From Actinomadura kijaniata NBRC 14229 (lineage in GTDB: Bacteria; Actinomycetota; Actinomycetes; Streptosporangiales; Streptosporangiaceae): a DNA stretch of 51,966 bases. Positions 30,508 to 39,304 of this stretch are shown here, in pieces. The stretch spans positions 1 to 51,966 of the forward strand of contig NZ_BCQR01000080.1 of assembly GCF_001552175.1 (NCBI RefSeq), written 5' to 3'. Position 1 is the first letter of the stretch; each line of letters opens with the position of its first letter. The notes beneath the pieces are model-generated. The model was not told the origin of the DNA, searched no databases, and worked only from the letters and a program-made list of their open reading frames with translations. The position numbers and the translations under genes were made by a program.

Positions 30508-31341
30508 TCAGTCCTCGGAGGTGTGCGGGTCCTTGCCCTGGAGGACCTCGCCGAGCAGGTCCTCCTCGGACGCGCCGCGCCGCCAGTAGCCCATGAACCG
30601 CACGGACCTGCGGTCCATGCCGCGCTCGTTGACCAGGTGGCGGCGCAGCTTCTTCACCGTGCCGGACTCTCCCGCGATCCACGCGTACGGCGCGCCGTCG
30701 AGCGGCAGGTCGGCGGCGGGGACGGCGTCGAGCAGGGACCCTCCCTCGTCGCGGACCAGCCAGGTGACCTCGACGTCGGCCTTGGCCTCGAAGTCCTGGC
30801 GGTCGGCGGCGTGCGGGACCTCGATCCAGGCGTGCGCCCGGGTCCCGGAGGGCAGCCACTCCAGGATGCCCCCGGCGGCCGGGAGCGCCGTCTCGTCGGC
30901 GAACACCAGGATCCGGTCGGCGTCCCGCGGCGGGTTGAAGTCGACCCCGCCGTTGTCGGCGACGAGCGGGCCGATGAGCGTGACGGGGTCGCCCGGCCGG
31001 GCGGAGGCGGCCCAGCGCGAGGCCGGGCCCCCGTCACCGTGCAGGGCGAAGTCCACGTCGATCTCGCCGGGACGCTGGGCGCGGACGGTGTAGGTCCGCA
31101 TGATCGCCCGTTCGGCCGGGTCCATGGCCCGCCATCGCGCGAACCACTCGTCCTCGCCCGCGTCGGCCGGGACCACCGGGGTCTCCTGGTGGGGGTGCGG
31201 CAGGAACAGCTTGAACCGCTGGTCGCGGCCGCCGGAGACGAACTCGTCGGCGCGGTCGCCGCCGAGTGTGATCCGCAGCAGCGTCGGACCGAGCCGCTCG
31301 GTCCGCAGCACGCGCAGCTCGAAGAAGTCGAAGGCGCTCAT
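30508..31341 (-). CDS. Siderophore-interacting protein (FAD-dependent ferric-siderophore reductase)
   Basis: 277 aa, cytoplasmic. SIP family: an FAD-binding barrel with MRTYTVRAQRPGEIDVDFALHG (RTYTVR flavin motif) and HGDGGPASRWAASARPGD, then an NAD(P)H-binding half with LVFADETALPA and PYAWIAGESGTVKKLRRHL. The end FMGYWRRGASEEDLL is typical. It releases iron from imported ferric siderophores by reduction. It lies 35 bases downstream of the binding-protein gene in the same direction, so both are probably driven from the iron box at 32468. Confidence 0.93.
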   Translation of the reverse strand: MSAFDFFELRVLRTERLGPTLLRITLGGDRADEFVSGGRDQRFKLFLPHPHQETPVVPADAGEDEWFARWRAMDPAERAIMRTYTVRAQRPGEIDVDFALHGDGGPASRWAASARPGDPVTLIGPLVADNGGVDFNPPRDADRILVFADETALPAAGGILEWLPSGTRAHAWIEVPHAADRQDFEAKADVEVTWLVRDEGGSLLDAVPAADLPLDGAPYAWIAGESGTVKKLRRHLVNERGMDRRSVRFMGYWRRGASEEDLLGEVLQGKDPHTSED

Positions 31342-31376
31342 GGGGGGACGCTCCCTGTTCGGCCGGTGCTACCGGG

Positions 31377-32414
31377 TCAGCGGACCTTCTTGGCGGACTT
31401 GATGGTGTTGGCCAGGGCCTCCATGTTCTGGGCGCAGCCCGCCCAGGAGAACCTCGGCTCGGGGTGCCACGGGATGACCTGGTCGTTCTTGACCGCGGGC
31501 AGGTCCTTCCAGGTCGGCTTGGACGCCAGCGCCGGGGGCTGCAGCGACTGGGTGCGGGCGTCGAGCATGATGACGTCCGCGTGGTACTTGTCGGCGTTCT
31601 CCCAGCTCAGCGCCTCGAAGTAGCCGTCCTTGTCGACCTGCTGCGGCACGACGAAGTCGACGCCCAGCTCCTTGAAGTACATGATGTCGGAGTTCTTGGC
31701 CGGGCTGGAGACGTAGAAGTTGTCGGCCATGCCCGCGCCCGCCAGGACCTTCACGCCGGGGTTGGCCTTGACGGCGTCGCGGATGGCCTGCGCGGCGCGG
31801 TCGAAGCGGGCCTTGGCCTCCACGACCGGGGCGGCCTTCAGGTCCGCGCCGAGCGAGGCGGCGAGGGCGGCGTAGTTCTCGATCGCCTTGGGCAGCGGGA
31901 CGCGGCCGACCAGGACGCCGGCGCTGGGCGCCACGGCGAAGATCTTGTCCTTGTGCTCGGCCGGGACGTAGAAGAGCTGGTCCTGGACGAAGATGTGGTC
32001 GACCAGCAGTTCGGGGCGCAGCGCGGCGTACTTCTCGATGTTGAACTCGCCGTAGGCGTTGCCGATGACGGTGACCTTGTCGACGTCCACGTCGCCGATC
32101 TGGGGGTCGGGCCGGCCGTTGGGCAGCTTGGCCGGGCCGTACACGCCGATGATCTGGTCGCGGATCCCGAAGTCCCACAGCGCGGCGGCGGCACCGACGT
32201 AGGCGACGACGCGCTTCGGGCGGGCGGGCAGGTTGAGCTGCTTGCCACGGCCGTCGGTGAACGTCCACGGGCCGGAGGCGGACCCCTGGCCCGCGACGGC
32301 CGCGCCGTCCTTCTCCTTCCCGCCGCAGGCCGCGAGGAGGGCGCCGACGGCGACGGCGCCACCGGCGGTCAGCAGACCGCGACGGGACAGGGAACGGGCT
32401 GCGGGGTTCGGCAT
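31377..32414 (-). CDS. Iron-siderophore ABC transporter substrate-binding lipoprotein
   Basis: 345 aa from ATG 32414, preferred over the ATG three codons upstream because AAGGA then sits eight bases away. The N-terminus has a twin-arginine motif SRRGLLT and a lipobox ALLAAC (C30), so it is probably a Tat-exported lipoprotein. The body has FepB/FecB-type features: KRVVAYVGAAAALWDFGIRDQIIGVYG (partly quoted), LRPELLVDHIF and PWHPEPRFSW near the end. It is divergent from the permease genes with an iron box between. Confidence 0.93.
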   Translation of the reverse strand: MPNPAARSLSRRGLLTAGGAVAVGALLAACGGKEKDGAAVAGQGSASGPWTFTDGRGKQLNLPARPKRVVAYVGAAAALWDFGIRDQIIGVYGPAKLPNGRPDPQIGDVDVDKVTVIGNAYGEFNIEKYAALRPELLVDHIFVQDQLFYVPAEHKDKIFAVAPSAGVLVGRVPLPKAIENYAALAASLGADLKAAPVVEAKARFDRAAQAIRDAVKANPGVKVLAGAGMADNFYVSSPAKNSDIMYFKELGVDFVVPQQVDKDGYFEALSWENADKYHADVIMLDARTQSLQPPALASKPTWKDLPAVKNDQVIPWHPEPRFSWAGCAQNMEALANTIKSAKKVR

Positions 32415-32467
32415 TTCGGTCATTCCTTGTGACTAAACGGGGCGTGCCCATATTGATCGGTTCCGGC

Positions 32468-32486
32468 TTAGGTTAACCTAACCTAA
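32468..32486. promoter_or_regulatory. Iron box (IdeR/DmdR1/DtxR-type operator)
   Basis: TTAGGTTAACCTAACCTAA matches the 19-bp DtxR/IdeR consensus (TTAGGTTAGSCTAACCTAA) at nearly every position. It lies between the divergent binding-protein and permease genes, where an Fe(II)-loaded repressor would shut off both arms when iron is plentiful. Confidence 0.92.
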
Positions 32487-32526
32487 GCCTTTGTCCAGTG
32501 GCGGGGCCGACCCCGGTCGCCGCCCG

Positions 32527-33594
32527 ATGCGCGGAAGCACCAGGTTGTCCCTCACCACACACCCACCGTCGCCGTCCGCGGCGACCCGCACGGCGTCCGG
32601 TCCGCCGCGCCGCCTGACCCGTTCGGCGGGGTTGCTGGCGGCGCTGCTGGCGCTCGCCGTCGTCTCCCTGATCAGCCTCGGCGTCGGCGCGCGGCCGATG
32701 TCGCTCGGCGACGCCTGGCGCGGACTGGTCGACCCCGACGCGCCCGGCTACAGCGTCGTCCACCAGATGCGGCTGCCCCGCACCCTGCTCGGCCTGCTGG
32801 CCGGGGCGGCGCTGGGCGTGGCGGGCGCGGTGATGCAGACCCTCACCCGCAACCCCCTGGCCGACCCGGGCATCCTCGGCATCAACGCGGGCGCGGCGGC
32901 GGCGGTCGTGACGGCGATCTCGTTCCTGGGGGTGTCGACGTTCGCCGGGTTCGTGTGGTTCGCGTTCGCCGGGTCCGGCGCGGTCGCCGTCCTGCTGTAC
33001 GCGGTCGGCGGCGGGCGCAGCGCCACCCCGGCGCGGCTGGCGCTGGCCGGGGCCGCCCTCAACGCCGCCCTGTACTCCTACGTGCAGGCCGTGCAACTGC
33101 TCGACACCGCCGCGCTCGACCAGATGCGGTTCTGGATCGTGGGGTCGCTGGCGTCGGCGCAGGCGTCGATCGTGTGGCAGCTCCTGCCGTTCACGCTGGC
33201 CGGGCTGGCGGTCGCGTTCCTGCTGGCGCGGCCGCTGAACGCGCTGGCCATGGGCGACGACGCCGCGCAGGCGCTCGGCGCGAACCCGGCGCGCGCCCGC
33301 GCCGTCGGCGTCGTGGTCATCACGCTGCTGTGCGGGGCGGCGACGGCGGCGTGCGGGCCGATCGCGTTCGTCGGGCTGATGGTGCCGCACCTGGTGCGCG
33401 CCCTCACCGGCCCCGACCTGCGCTGGCTGCTGCCCTACTGCGCGGTGCTGTCCCCGGTGCTGATGCTGGTCGCCGACGTGCTGGGCCGCGTGGTCGCGCG
33501 GCCGTCGGAGGTGCAGGCGGGCGTGCTGACCGTCGTCATCGGCGGGCCGGTGTTCCTGTACTTCGTGCGCAGGCGCAAGGCGGTGGCCGCGTGA
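32527..33594 (+). CDS. FecCD-family iron-siderophore permease (subunit 1)
   Basis: 355 aa from ATG 32527; a TTG at 32491 or 32545 is also possible, as none has a good ribosome site and the mRNA may be leaderless. About nine to ten membrane helices. FecCD signatures: LPRTLLGLLAGAALGVAGAVMQ, TRNPLADPGILGINAGA, the cytoplasmic coupling loop LGDDAAQALG-type (here GDDAAQALGANPARAR), and CGPIAFVGLMVPHLVR. It pairs with the next gene, with which it overlaps by four bases (GTGA). Confidence 0.93.
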   Translation: MRGSTRLSLTTHPPSPSAATRTASGPPRRLTRSAGLLAALLALAVVSLISLGVGARPMSLGDAWRGLVDPDAPGYSVVHQMRLPRTLLGLLAGAALGVAGAVMQTLTRNPLADPGILGINAGAAAAVVTAISFLGVSTFAGFVWFAFAGSGAVAVLLYAVGGGRSATPARLALAGAALNAALYSYVQAVQLLDTAALDQMRFWIVGSLASAQASIVWQLLPFTLAGLAVAFLLARPLNALAMGDDAAQALGANPARARAVGVVVITLLCGAATAACGPIAFVGLMVPHLVRALTGPDLRWLLPYCAVLSPVLMLVADVLGRVVARPSEVQAGVLTVVIGGPVFLYFVRRRKAVAA

Positions 33595-34625
33595 GGCAGG
33601 CGGTCATCCGCGCCGCCGGGGTGTCGGGGCGGTTCCGGCCGCGCGCGCTGGTCGCGGCGGCGGGGTGCGCGCTGCTGGCGGGCGCCGTCGCCGTCGTGCT
33701 GATCGGTTCCGGCGACTTCCAGATGAGCCCCGCCGAGGTCGTGCGGACCCTGCTCGGCAACGGCGACCCCGCGCAGGACTTCATCGTCAACAAGCTGCGG
33801 CTGCCCCGCGTCGGCACCGCGCTGGCCGTCGGCGCGGGCCTCGGCCTGGCCGGGGCGCTGTTCCAGTCGCTCACCCGCAACCCCCTCGGCAGCCCCGACA
33901 TCCTCGGCTTCTCCCAGGGCTCGGCCGCCGGGGCGCTGGTGATGATCGTGCTGGTCGGCGGCGGCAGCGCGGCGGTCGCGGCCGGATCGGTGGCGGGCGC
34001 GCTGCTGGCGGGCCTGGCGATCCACGCGCTGGCCGGACGGCACGGCGCGCACGGGCAGCGCCTGGTGCTGTTCGGCATCGGCGTCGCGGCGATCCTCACC
34101 GGCGTCAACGGCTACCTGCTCACCCAGGCCAAGATCCTTGAGGCGGCGCGGGCGATGGTGTGGCTGACCGGCTCGCTGGACGGCCGCGACTGGGGCGACT
34201 CGGCCCCGCTGCTGATCGCGCTGGCGGTCCTGGTCCCGCTCGTCGTGGCCGGGTTCGGCCGGCCGCTGCGGATGCTGGAGATGGGGGACGAGTCCGCCCT
34301 CGCCCTCGGCGTTCCGGTGACGGCGACCCGCGTGCTGATGCTGGGCTCGGCGGTGCTGCTGACGGCGTTGACGGCCGCGGCGGCGGGGCCGGTGTCGTTC
34401 ATCGCGCTGACCGCCCCGCAGCTCGCGCGGCGGCTGACCCGCACGACCGGCCCCAACCTGACGGCCTCGCTGTGCATGGGCGCGGCGCTGATGGTCGCCG
34501 CCGACTGGCTCGCCCAGCACGCCGTCTCCGGCCGCCAGCTGCCGGTGGGCGTGGTGACGGGCCTGCTCGGCGGCGGGTACCTGGTGTGGCTTCTGGTGAG
34601 AGAACGCAAGAGCGGACGGATATGA
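33591..34625 (+). CDS. FecCD-family iron-siderophore permease (subunit 2)
   Basis: 344 aa from GTG 33591, overlapping the first permease. Hallmarks: KLRLPRVGTALAVGAGLGLAGALFQSLTRNPL (given in part: LPRVGTALAVG), SPDILGFSQGSAAGAL, the coupling loop MGDESALALGVPVTATR and AAGPVSFIALTAPQLARRLT. With subunit 1 it forms the heterodimeric membrane channel. The stop overlaps the ATPase start (ATGA), so permease-permease-ATPase are translationally coupled. Confidence 0.94.
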   Translation: MRQAVIRAAGVSGRFRPRALVAAAGCALLAGAVAVVLIGSGDFQMSPAEVVRTLLGNGDPAQDFIVNKLRLPRVGTALAVGAGLGLAGALFQSLTRNPLGSPDILGFSQGSAAGALVMIVLVGGGSAAVAAGSVAGALLAGLAIHALAGRHGAHGQRLVLFGIGVAAILTGVNGYLLTQAKILEAARAMVWLTGSLDGRDWGDSAPLLIALAVLVPLVVAGFGRPLRMLEMGDESALALGVPVTATRVLMLGSAVLLTALTAAAAGPVSFIALTAPQLARRLTRTTGPNLTASLCMGAALMVAADWLAQHAVSGRQLPVGVVTGLLGGGYLVWLLVRERKSGRI

Positions 34626-35437
34626 GCGACAACAAGCAGCCCCGCCTCGTCGGCGAGGACCTGACGCTGGCCTACGACCGGCGCACCATCGCCACGGGCC
34701 TGGACGTGGCCGTTCCGGACGGCTCGTTCACCGTGATCGTCGGGCCGAACGCGTGCGGCAAGTCCACCACGCTGCGCGCCCTGGCCCGGGTGCTGCGGCC
34801 CGCCGCCGGGGCCGTGCTGCTGGACGGCGAGCGCATCGGCTCCTGGCCCGCCAAGAAGCTGGCCCGCACCCTCGGCCTGCTCCCGCAGTCGTCGATCGCC
34901 CCCGAGGGCATCACGGTCGCGGACCTGGTGGCCCGGGGCCGCTACCCGCACCAGGGACTGCTGCGCCAGTGGTCCCGGGAGGACGAGCGCGTCGTCGGCG
35001 AGTCCATGGCGGCCACCGGCGTCGCCGAGCTCGCCGACCGCTACGTGGACGAGCTGTCGGGCGGCCAGCGCCAGCGCGTGTGGATCGCGATGGCCCTGGC
35101 CCAGCAGACCCCGATCCTGCTGCTGGACGAGCCGACGACGTACCTGGACATCGCCCACCAGATCGAGATCCTCGACCTCTGCGCCGACCTGCACGAACAG
35201 GGCCGCACGGTGGTGGCGGTCCTGCACGACCTGAACCACGCCGCCCGCTACGCCACGCACCTGATCGCCATGCGCGACGGGGACATCGTCGCCGAGGGGC
35301 CTCCGGGCGAGGTGGTGACGGCGGAACTGGTGGAGAAGGTCTTCCACCTCCCCTGCCAGGTGATCCCCGACCCGGAGACCGGCACCCCGCTCATCGTCCC
35401 GGCCGCCCGCCGGCGCGCGGTGGCGTCCGCGCCCTGA
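34622..35437 (+). CDS. Iron-siderophore ABC transporter ATPase
   Basis: 271 aa. Walker A GPNACGKST (residues about 42-50), Q-loop LGLLPQSS, signature LSGGQRQR (about 139-146), Walker B ILLLDEPTTYLDI and the switch His in VLHDLNHA are all present, typical of FepC/FhuC ATPases. It powers the two FecCD permeases just upstream. The operon is monocistronically controlled from the iron box at 32468 by inference. Confidence 0.96.
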   Translation: MSDNKQPRLVGEDLTLAYDRRTIATGLDVAVPDGSFTVIVGPNACGKSTTLRALARVLRPAAGAVLLDGERIGSWPAKKLARTLGLLPQSSIAPEGITVADLVARGRYPHQGLLRQWSREDERVVGESMAATGVAELADRYVDELSGGQRQRVWIAMALAQQTPILLLDEPTTYLDIAHQIEILDLCADLHEQGRTVVAVLHDLNHAARYATHLIAMRDGDIVAEGPPGEVVTAELVEKVFHLPCQVIPDPETGTPLIVPAARRRAVASAP

Positions 35438-35440
35438 CAC

Positions 35441-35470
35441 CGCGCCCGCCTCATCCGCGCCCGCCTCATC
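35441..35470. repeat. Two tandem 15-bp repeats between convergent genes
   Basis: CGCGCCCGCCTCATC occurs twice without a gap (35441-35455 and 35456-35470). The second copy contains the stop of the minus-strand monooxygenase gene. Probably a local duplication without function. Confidence 0.8.
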
Positions 35471-36929
35471 CGCGTTCCGGCGCCATGGCGTCCACCTCCG
35501 TGAACTCCTCCAGGTGCGGGACCGCGAGCATGCGGGCGTGGGACCGCGGGGTCCACGGCCACAGCTCCGGCAGGCCGTCCTTGCCGAGGTACCAGCTCCG
35601 GCAGCCGGAGGTCCAGACCGTCCGGGGGAGGGCGTCGCGCAGGGCCCGGTTGTAGCGGTCGGTGGCCTCCTGGGTGGGGGCCACCGACCGGCACAGGCCC
35701 GCCCGGTACCGGCGGACCCAGCCGCAGACGTAGTCGGCCTGCGCCTCGGCGATGGCGATGAGGGAGTAGTTGCCGATCGGGCTGTGCGGGCCCATCAGCA
35801 TGAAGAAGTTGGGGAAGCCGGGGAGCGCGACCGTGCGGTAGGCGCGGGGGCCGTCGCGCCAGGCGTCCTCCAGGGTGCGCCCGTCGGGGGCGGTGAGCCT
35901 GATCGGGCGCAGGTAGGCGTGGGCGTCGAAGCCCGTCGCCAGGACCAGCACGTCGATCTCGTGCAGGACGCCGTCGGCGGTGACGACGCCCCGGGGCTCC
36001 ACGTGGTCGATCGGCTCGGTGACCACGTCCACGTCGTCGCGCTGCACGGCCTCGTAGAAGCCGCGCGAGCCGATCAGGCGCTTGCACATCGGGCGGTCGG
36101 GCGGGGTGAGCCTGCGGCGCAGCCCGGGGTCGGCGACCGTCTCCAGATGGCGGCGGCAGATCCGGTCGATCAGGTCGCGCCGCCGGCCGGGAGCGACCAG
36201 GGCGCGCGCCAGCAGCGCGCTCAGCAGGGTCTCGTGGAGGCGGTAGAAGAGCCGGTCCAGGACCGGCAGGCGCCGGTGGGCGCGCCGGGTGAGGTCGGTG
36301 TAGCGGTGGTTGCCCACCGGGAAGACCCACTGGGCGGTGCGCTGGAACAGCAGCAGGCGGGACGCCCGGCCCGCCAGGGCCGTGGTGATCTGGACGCCGG
36401 TCGAGCCGGTGCCGACGACCGCCACCCGCCGGCCCTCCAGCCGCGCCCCGTGGTCCCAGCGGGCCGAGTGGAACGCCGGGCCCGCGAACGTGTCCAGCCC
36501 CGGGATGTCGGGGCGGCGCGGATGGTGCAGCACGCCGGTCGCCGAGACCAGGAAGTCGGCCTCGTCGGTGCCGCGCGTGGTGGTGACGCGCCAGCGGCCA
36601 CCGGTGTGCTCGGCCGCCGTCACCTCCGTGCCGAACACGATGTGGCGGCGCACCCCGCGGGCGTCGGCGACGCGTTCCAGGTAGTCGCGGATCTCGGGGC
36701 CGGGGGAGTAGCGGTGGGTCCATCCGGGGTTCAGCGCGAACGAGTACTGGTAGAAGCGGGAGGGAACGTCGCAGGTCAGGCCGGGGTAGGTGTTGTCGCG
36801 CCAGGTTCCGCCGAGGGAGGGGGCCTTCTCGTACAGGACGAGGTCGCGCACGCCCGCGTCCAGCAGCTTGACCGCCATGCACAGACCCGACATCCCGGCG
36901 CCGACGATGACCACTCGCGGATCAGCCAT
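35466..36929 (-). CDS. Flavin-containing monooxygenase, Baeyer-Villiger type
   Basis: 487 aa. FAD-binding Rossmann motif VVIVGAGMSGLCMAVKL (residues about 5-21), then GGTWRDNTYPGLTCDVPS. The Baeyer-Villiger fingerprint F-x-G-x-x-x-H-x-x-x-W is seen as FAGPAFHSARWD (about 148-159). A second NADPH-binding motif VAVVGTGSTGVQ follows. It oxidises ketones, aldehydes or similar compounds with NADPH and oxygen. Substrate unknown; it is upstream-linked only by direction to the lipid genes. A 12-base motif before its start recurs before the WS/DGAT gene at 39109. Confidence 0.92.
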   Translation of the reverse strand: MADPRVVIVGAGMSGLCMAVKLLDAGVRDLVLYEKAPSLGGTWRDNTYPGLTCDVPSRFYQYSFALNPGWTHRYSPGPEIRDYLERVADARGVRRHIVFGTEVTAAEHTGGRWRVTTTRGTDEADFLVSATGVLHHPRRPDIPGLDTFAGPAFHSARWDHGARLEGRRVAVVGTGSTGVQITTALAGRASRLLLFQRTAQWVFPVGNHRYTDLTRRAHRRLPVLDRLFYRLHETLLSALLARALVAPGRRRDLIDRICRRHLETVADPGLRRRLTPPDRPMCKRLIGSRGFYEAVQRDDVDVVTEPIDHVEPRGVVTADGVLHEIDVLVLATGFDAHAYLRPIRLTAPDGRTLEDAWRDGPRAYRTVALPGFPNFFMLMGPHSPIGNYSLIAIAEAQADYVCGWVRRYRAGLCRSVAPTQEATDRYNRALRDALPRTVWTSGCRSWYLGKDGLPELWPWTPRSHARMLAVPHLEEFTEVDAMAPERG

Positions 36930-36996
36930 GCCGATAAGTAAAGCCTGACATCGGGGAGGCGGCCAGGCGCCGGCGCGGCGGGAGGCGGGCCGGGCG

Positions 36997-37590
36997 TCAG
37001 AACGGGTGGTTGCGGCCCGCGTCGGCGTCCATCCGCGCCCAGGCGGCGTCCCACATCGCGTCGCGGCGGCGGTCGCAGCGGCGGCGCAGCAGCAGGTACC
37101 CCAGCAGCGACGGCGCGCCCGCCGCCAGGGCGGCGGCCACGCCCGCGTAGACCGTGTCGGTCACGGTGCGGCTGTGCGGCCGGGGCCTGGGCGCGACCCG
37201 GCCCCGCGCGTCGACCCAGATCCTGGTGGTCTGGCCCGCCCGGACGTCGCGCCAGCCCGGCAGCGTTCCCTCGCGCGCGCCGCCGTCGGGAGCGGCCCAG
37301 GTCGCCTGCACGGTCTCGTGGACGTACCGGTCGCCGCGCGAGCCGACGCCGCCGACCGCCGTCACCGTCGCGGTGACCTGGTGGCGGGAGGCGCGCTCGG
37401 CGCGTTCGGCCCGGGTGCCCGCGTCGTGGGCGAGCCCCGCGCACCACAGGGCGGCGGGCGGCGCGGCGGCCACCGTGAACAGCAGCAGGGCGAGGGCGAT
37501 CCACCGCTGGATCCGGTCGATCGGCCTTCGCAGCGGATTGCGTTCCAGGCCGAGGCGCCGCCGCAGCGTCCTGCGTCCGGGGCTGCTCAT
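36997..37590 (-). CDS. Rv1733c-like actinobacterial membrane protein
   Basis: 197 aa from ATG 37590 (GGAGG eight bases upstream; a GTG three codons earlier is less likely). Layout matches the Rv1733c family: basic N-terminus (RRRLGLERNPLRRPIDRIQRW), a first transmembrane helix (about 30-50), an external domain of about 80 residues with TATVTAVG and GQTTRIWVDARGRV, and a second helix (about 145-170) followed by a charged tail. In Mycobacterium the prototype is dormancy-induced; its function is unknown. Confidence 0.82.
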   Translation of the reverse strand: MSSPGRRTLRRRLGLERNPLRRPIDRIQRWIALALLLFTVAAAPPAALWCAGLAHDAGTRAERAERASRHQVTATVTAVGGVGSRGDRYVHETVQATWAAPDGGAREGTLPGWRDVRAGQTTRIWVDARGRVAPRPRPHSRTVTDTVYAGVAAALAAGAPSLLGYLLLRRRCDRRRDAMWDAAWARMDADAGRNHPF

Positions 37591-37729
37591 CGCCGTCACC
37601 TCCCCGCAGGAAAGCGCTCGGTAAGAGGTTGTTTATCTTCTTTTTCCAGGATATTCCCGAGTGCGGAGATCGAACAGACCTCGCCGCGATCCGCCGGGAC
37701 GCGGCGCGCCCGCGTCCCGGCGCCGCGGC

Positions 37730-39109
37730 TCACGGCGCGGCCCTCAGCAGCTCGGCGAGGCCGCCCCGCACGCCCTTGGCCAGCACGTCCAGGTCCGGCA
37801 TCGCGTCGAAGTCCCCGGTGATCCCGAAATACAGCGTCCCGCAGTACGACACGATCGCGGTGGCCACCCGGATCCCGCCGGTGAGCGGCACGTACGGGTG
37901 CATCTCCAGCGCCCGGCGGCCCATCACGTACAGCGGGAAGTCGGGTCCGGGGACGTTGGTGGTGACGGTCTGCACCAGATCCTGCCGCAGCCGGACCGGC
38001 ACGCGCGCGCCCAGCGACAGCAGCGCGGGCGCGACCGCCGCGTCGGTGAGCCGCGTCAACGTCCGCGTGCCCGCCGCCTGCCCGCTGCGCTTGACGTCGT
38101 CGGTCTGCTCGCGGACGCGGCGCAGCCGCTCCAGCGGGTCGGCGACCCCGGCGGGCAGGTTCACGAACACGGCCGCGACCCGGTTGTTCATCTCGCCGCG
38201 CTGGTCGGTGGCGCGCACCGACACCGGCACCGCCGACCGCACGACCGTGTCCTCGGTGAGCGTGCCGCGCGCCTCCAGCAGGTCGCGGTACCCGGCGGCC
38301 ACGGCGGTCAGGACGACGTCGTTGACGGTGCCGCCGAGCGCCTTGCGGATCCGCTTGGCGTCCTCCAGCGGCGCCTGCTGCCAGCACCAGCGCCGGTGCG
38401 GGCCGATGGGGCCGTTCAGCGACCCCGCCGACGGGCTGGCGAACCGCGCGGTCGTGCGGGTCAGGCCGAGCGCGAAGTCGCGCAGCCGCCGCGCCTCCCG
38501 CACCCCGCCGAGGCCGCGCACCACGTCGCCGGTCTGCCGGACCGGCTGGGTGACGGCGCGCTGGGCGGCGTCGCGCAGCAGGCCCAGCGCCGTCGGCTCC
38601 GGCTCGGGCTCCCAGTCGGGCAGCCGGTCCGGCGGCCGGTGGTCGGGCGTCAGGTCGAACATCACCGTGGCCAGGTCCATCCCGGCGACCCCGTCGACCA
38701 TGCAGTGGTGCACCTTGGCGATCATCGCCCAGCGGTCGTCGGCCAGCCCCTCCACCAGCCAGATCTCCCACAGCGGCTTGGCCGGGTCGAGCCGCTGGGC
38801 CAGCACCCGGCCCGCCAGGTTGCGCAGCTGCTCGTCGGTGCCCGGCTGCGGGAGCGCGGTGTGGCGGACGTGGTAGAGGATGTTGAAGTGCGGGTCGTCG
38901 GCCCACACCGGGCGGCCCAGGTGCAGCGGCACCGGCCGCACCCGCTGCCGGTAGCGCGGCACCTGGGGGAGCTTGGCGACGACCTGCCGGATCAGGTCGC
39001 CGTAGGAGGGCGCGGGCCCCTCGAAGACGACCACCGACGCCACGTGCAGGGGCGTGTTCTCGTCCTCCAGGAGGTAGAAGCTGGCGTCCAGTCCGCTCAT
39101 CCGGTGCAC
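37730..39109 (-). CDS. WS/DGAT family O-acyltransferase (wax ester/triacylglycerol synthase), copy A
   Basis: 459 aa from GTG 39109 (VHRMSGLDASF), which aligns exactly with MERLSGLDATF of the neighbouring copy and gives the same length; upstream codons to 39256 are not family-like. The catalytic HHxxxDG motif is HHCMVDG at 134-140. Further family blocks are LWEIWLVEGL, NGPIGPHRRW and TNVPGPDFPLYVMG. These enzymes acylate diacylglycerol or long-chain alcohols at the membrane or lipid bodies. About 70 percent identical by eye over the N-terminal 120 residues to copy B, 195 bases upstream. Confidence 0.95.
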   Translation of the reverse strand: MHRMSGLDASFYLLEDENTPLHVASVVVFEGPAPSYGDLIRQVVAKLPQVPRYRQRVRPVPLHLGRPVWADDPHFNILYHVRHTALPQPGTDEQLRNLAGRVLAQRLDPAKPLWEIWLVEGLADDRWAMIAKVHHCMVDGVAGMDLATVMFDLTPDHRPPDRLPDWEPEPEPTALGLLRDAAQRAVTQPVRQTGDVVRGLGGVREARRLRDFALGLTRTTARFASPSAGSLNGPIGPHRRWCWQQAPLEDAKRIRKALGGTVNDVVLTAVAAGYRDLLEARGTLTEDTVVRSAVPVSVRATDQRGEMNNRVAAVFVNLPAGVADPLERLRRVREQTDDVKRSGQAAGTRTLTRLTDAAVAPALLSLGARVPVRLRQDLVQTVTTNVPGPDFPLYVMGRRALEMHPYVPLTGGIRVATAIVSYCGTLYFGITGDFDAMPDLDVLAKGVRGGLAELLRAAP

Positions 39110-39304
39110 GGCCTCACCGTCTTTCTGACATCGGGGGGATGGGACAGCGCGGGGGCGTCGGGGGCGCCCGCCAGGGTGGGTCGGTTCAGCCAACATCACC
39201 GACGGGTTCCTGACAAACGATCTGACTGAGGGTGTCGCGGGTTGGTGCGGCCACATCCGGTCATGGCCCGGAGAACCCCAGGTCGCCGCCCTGGCGGCCG
39301 GGCG

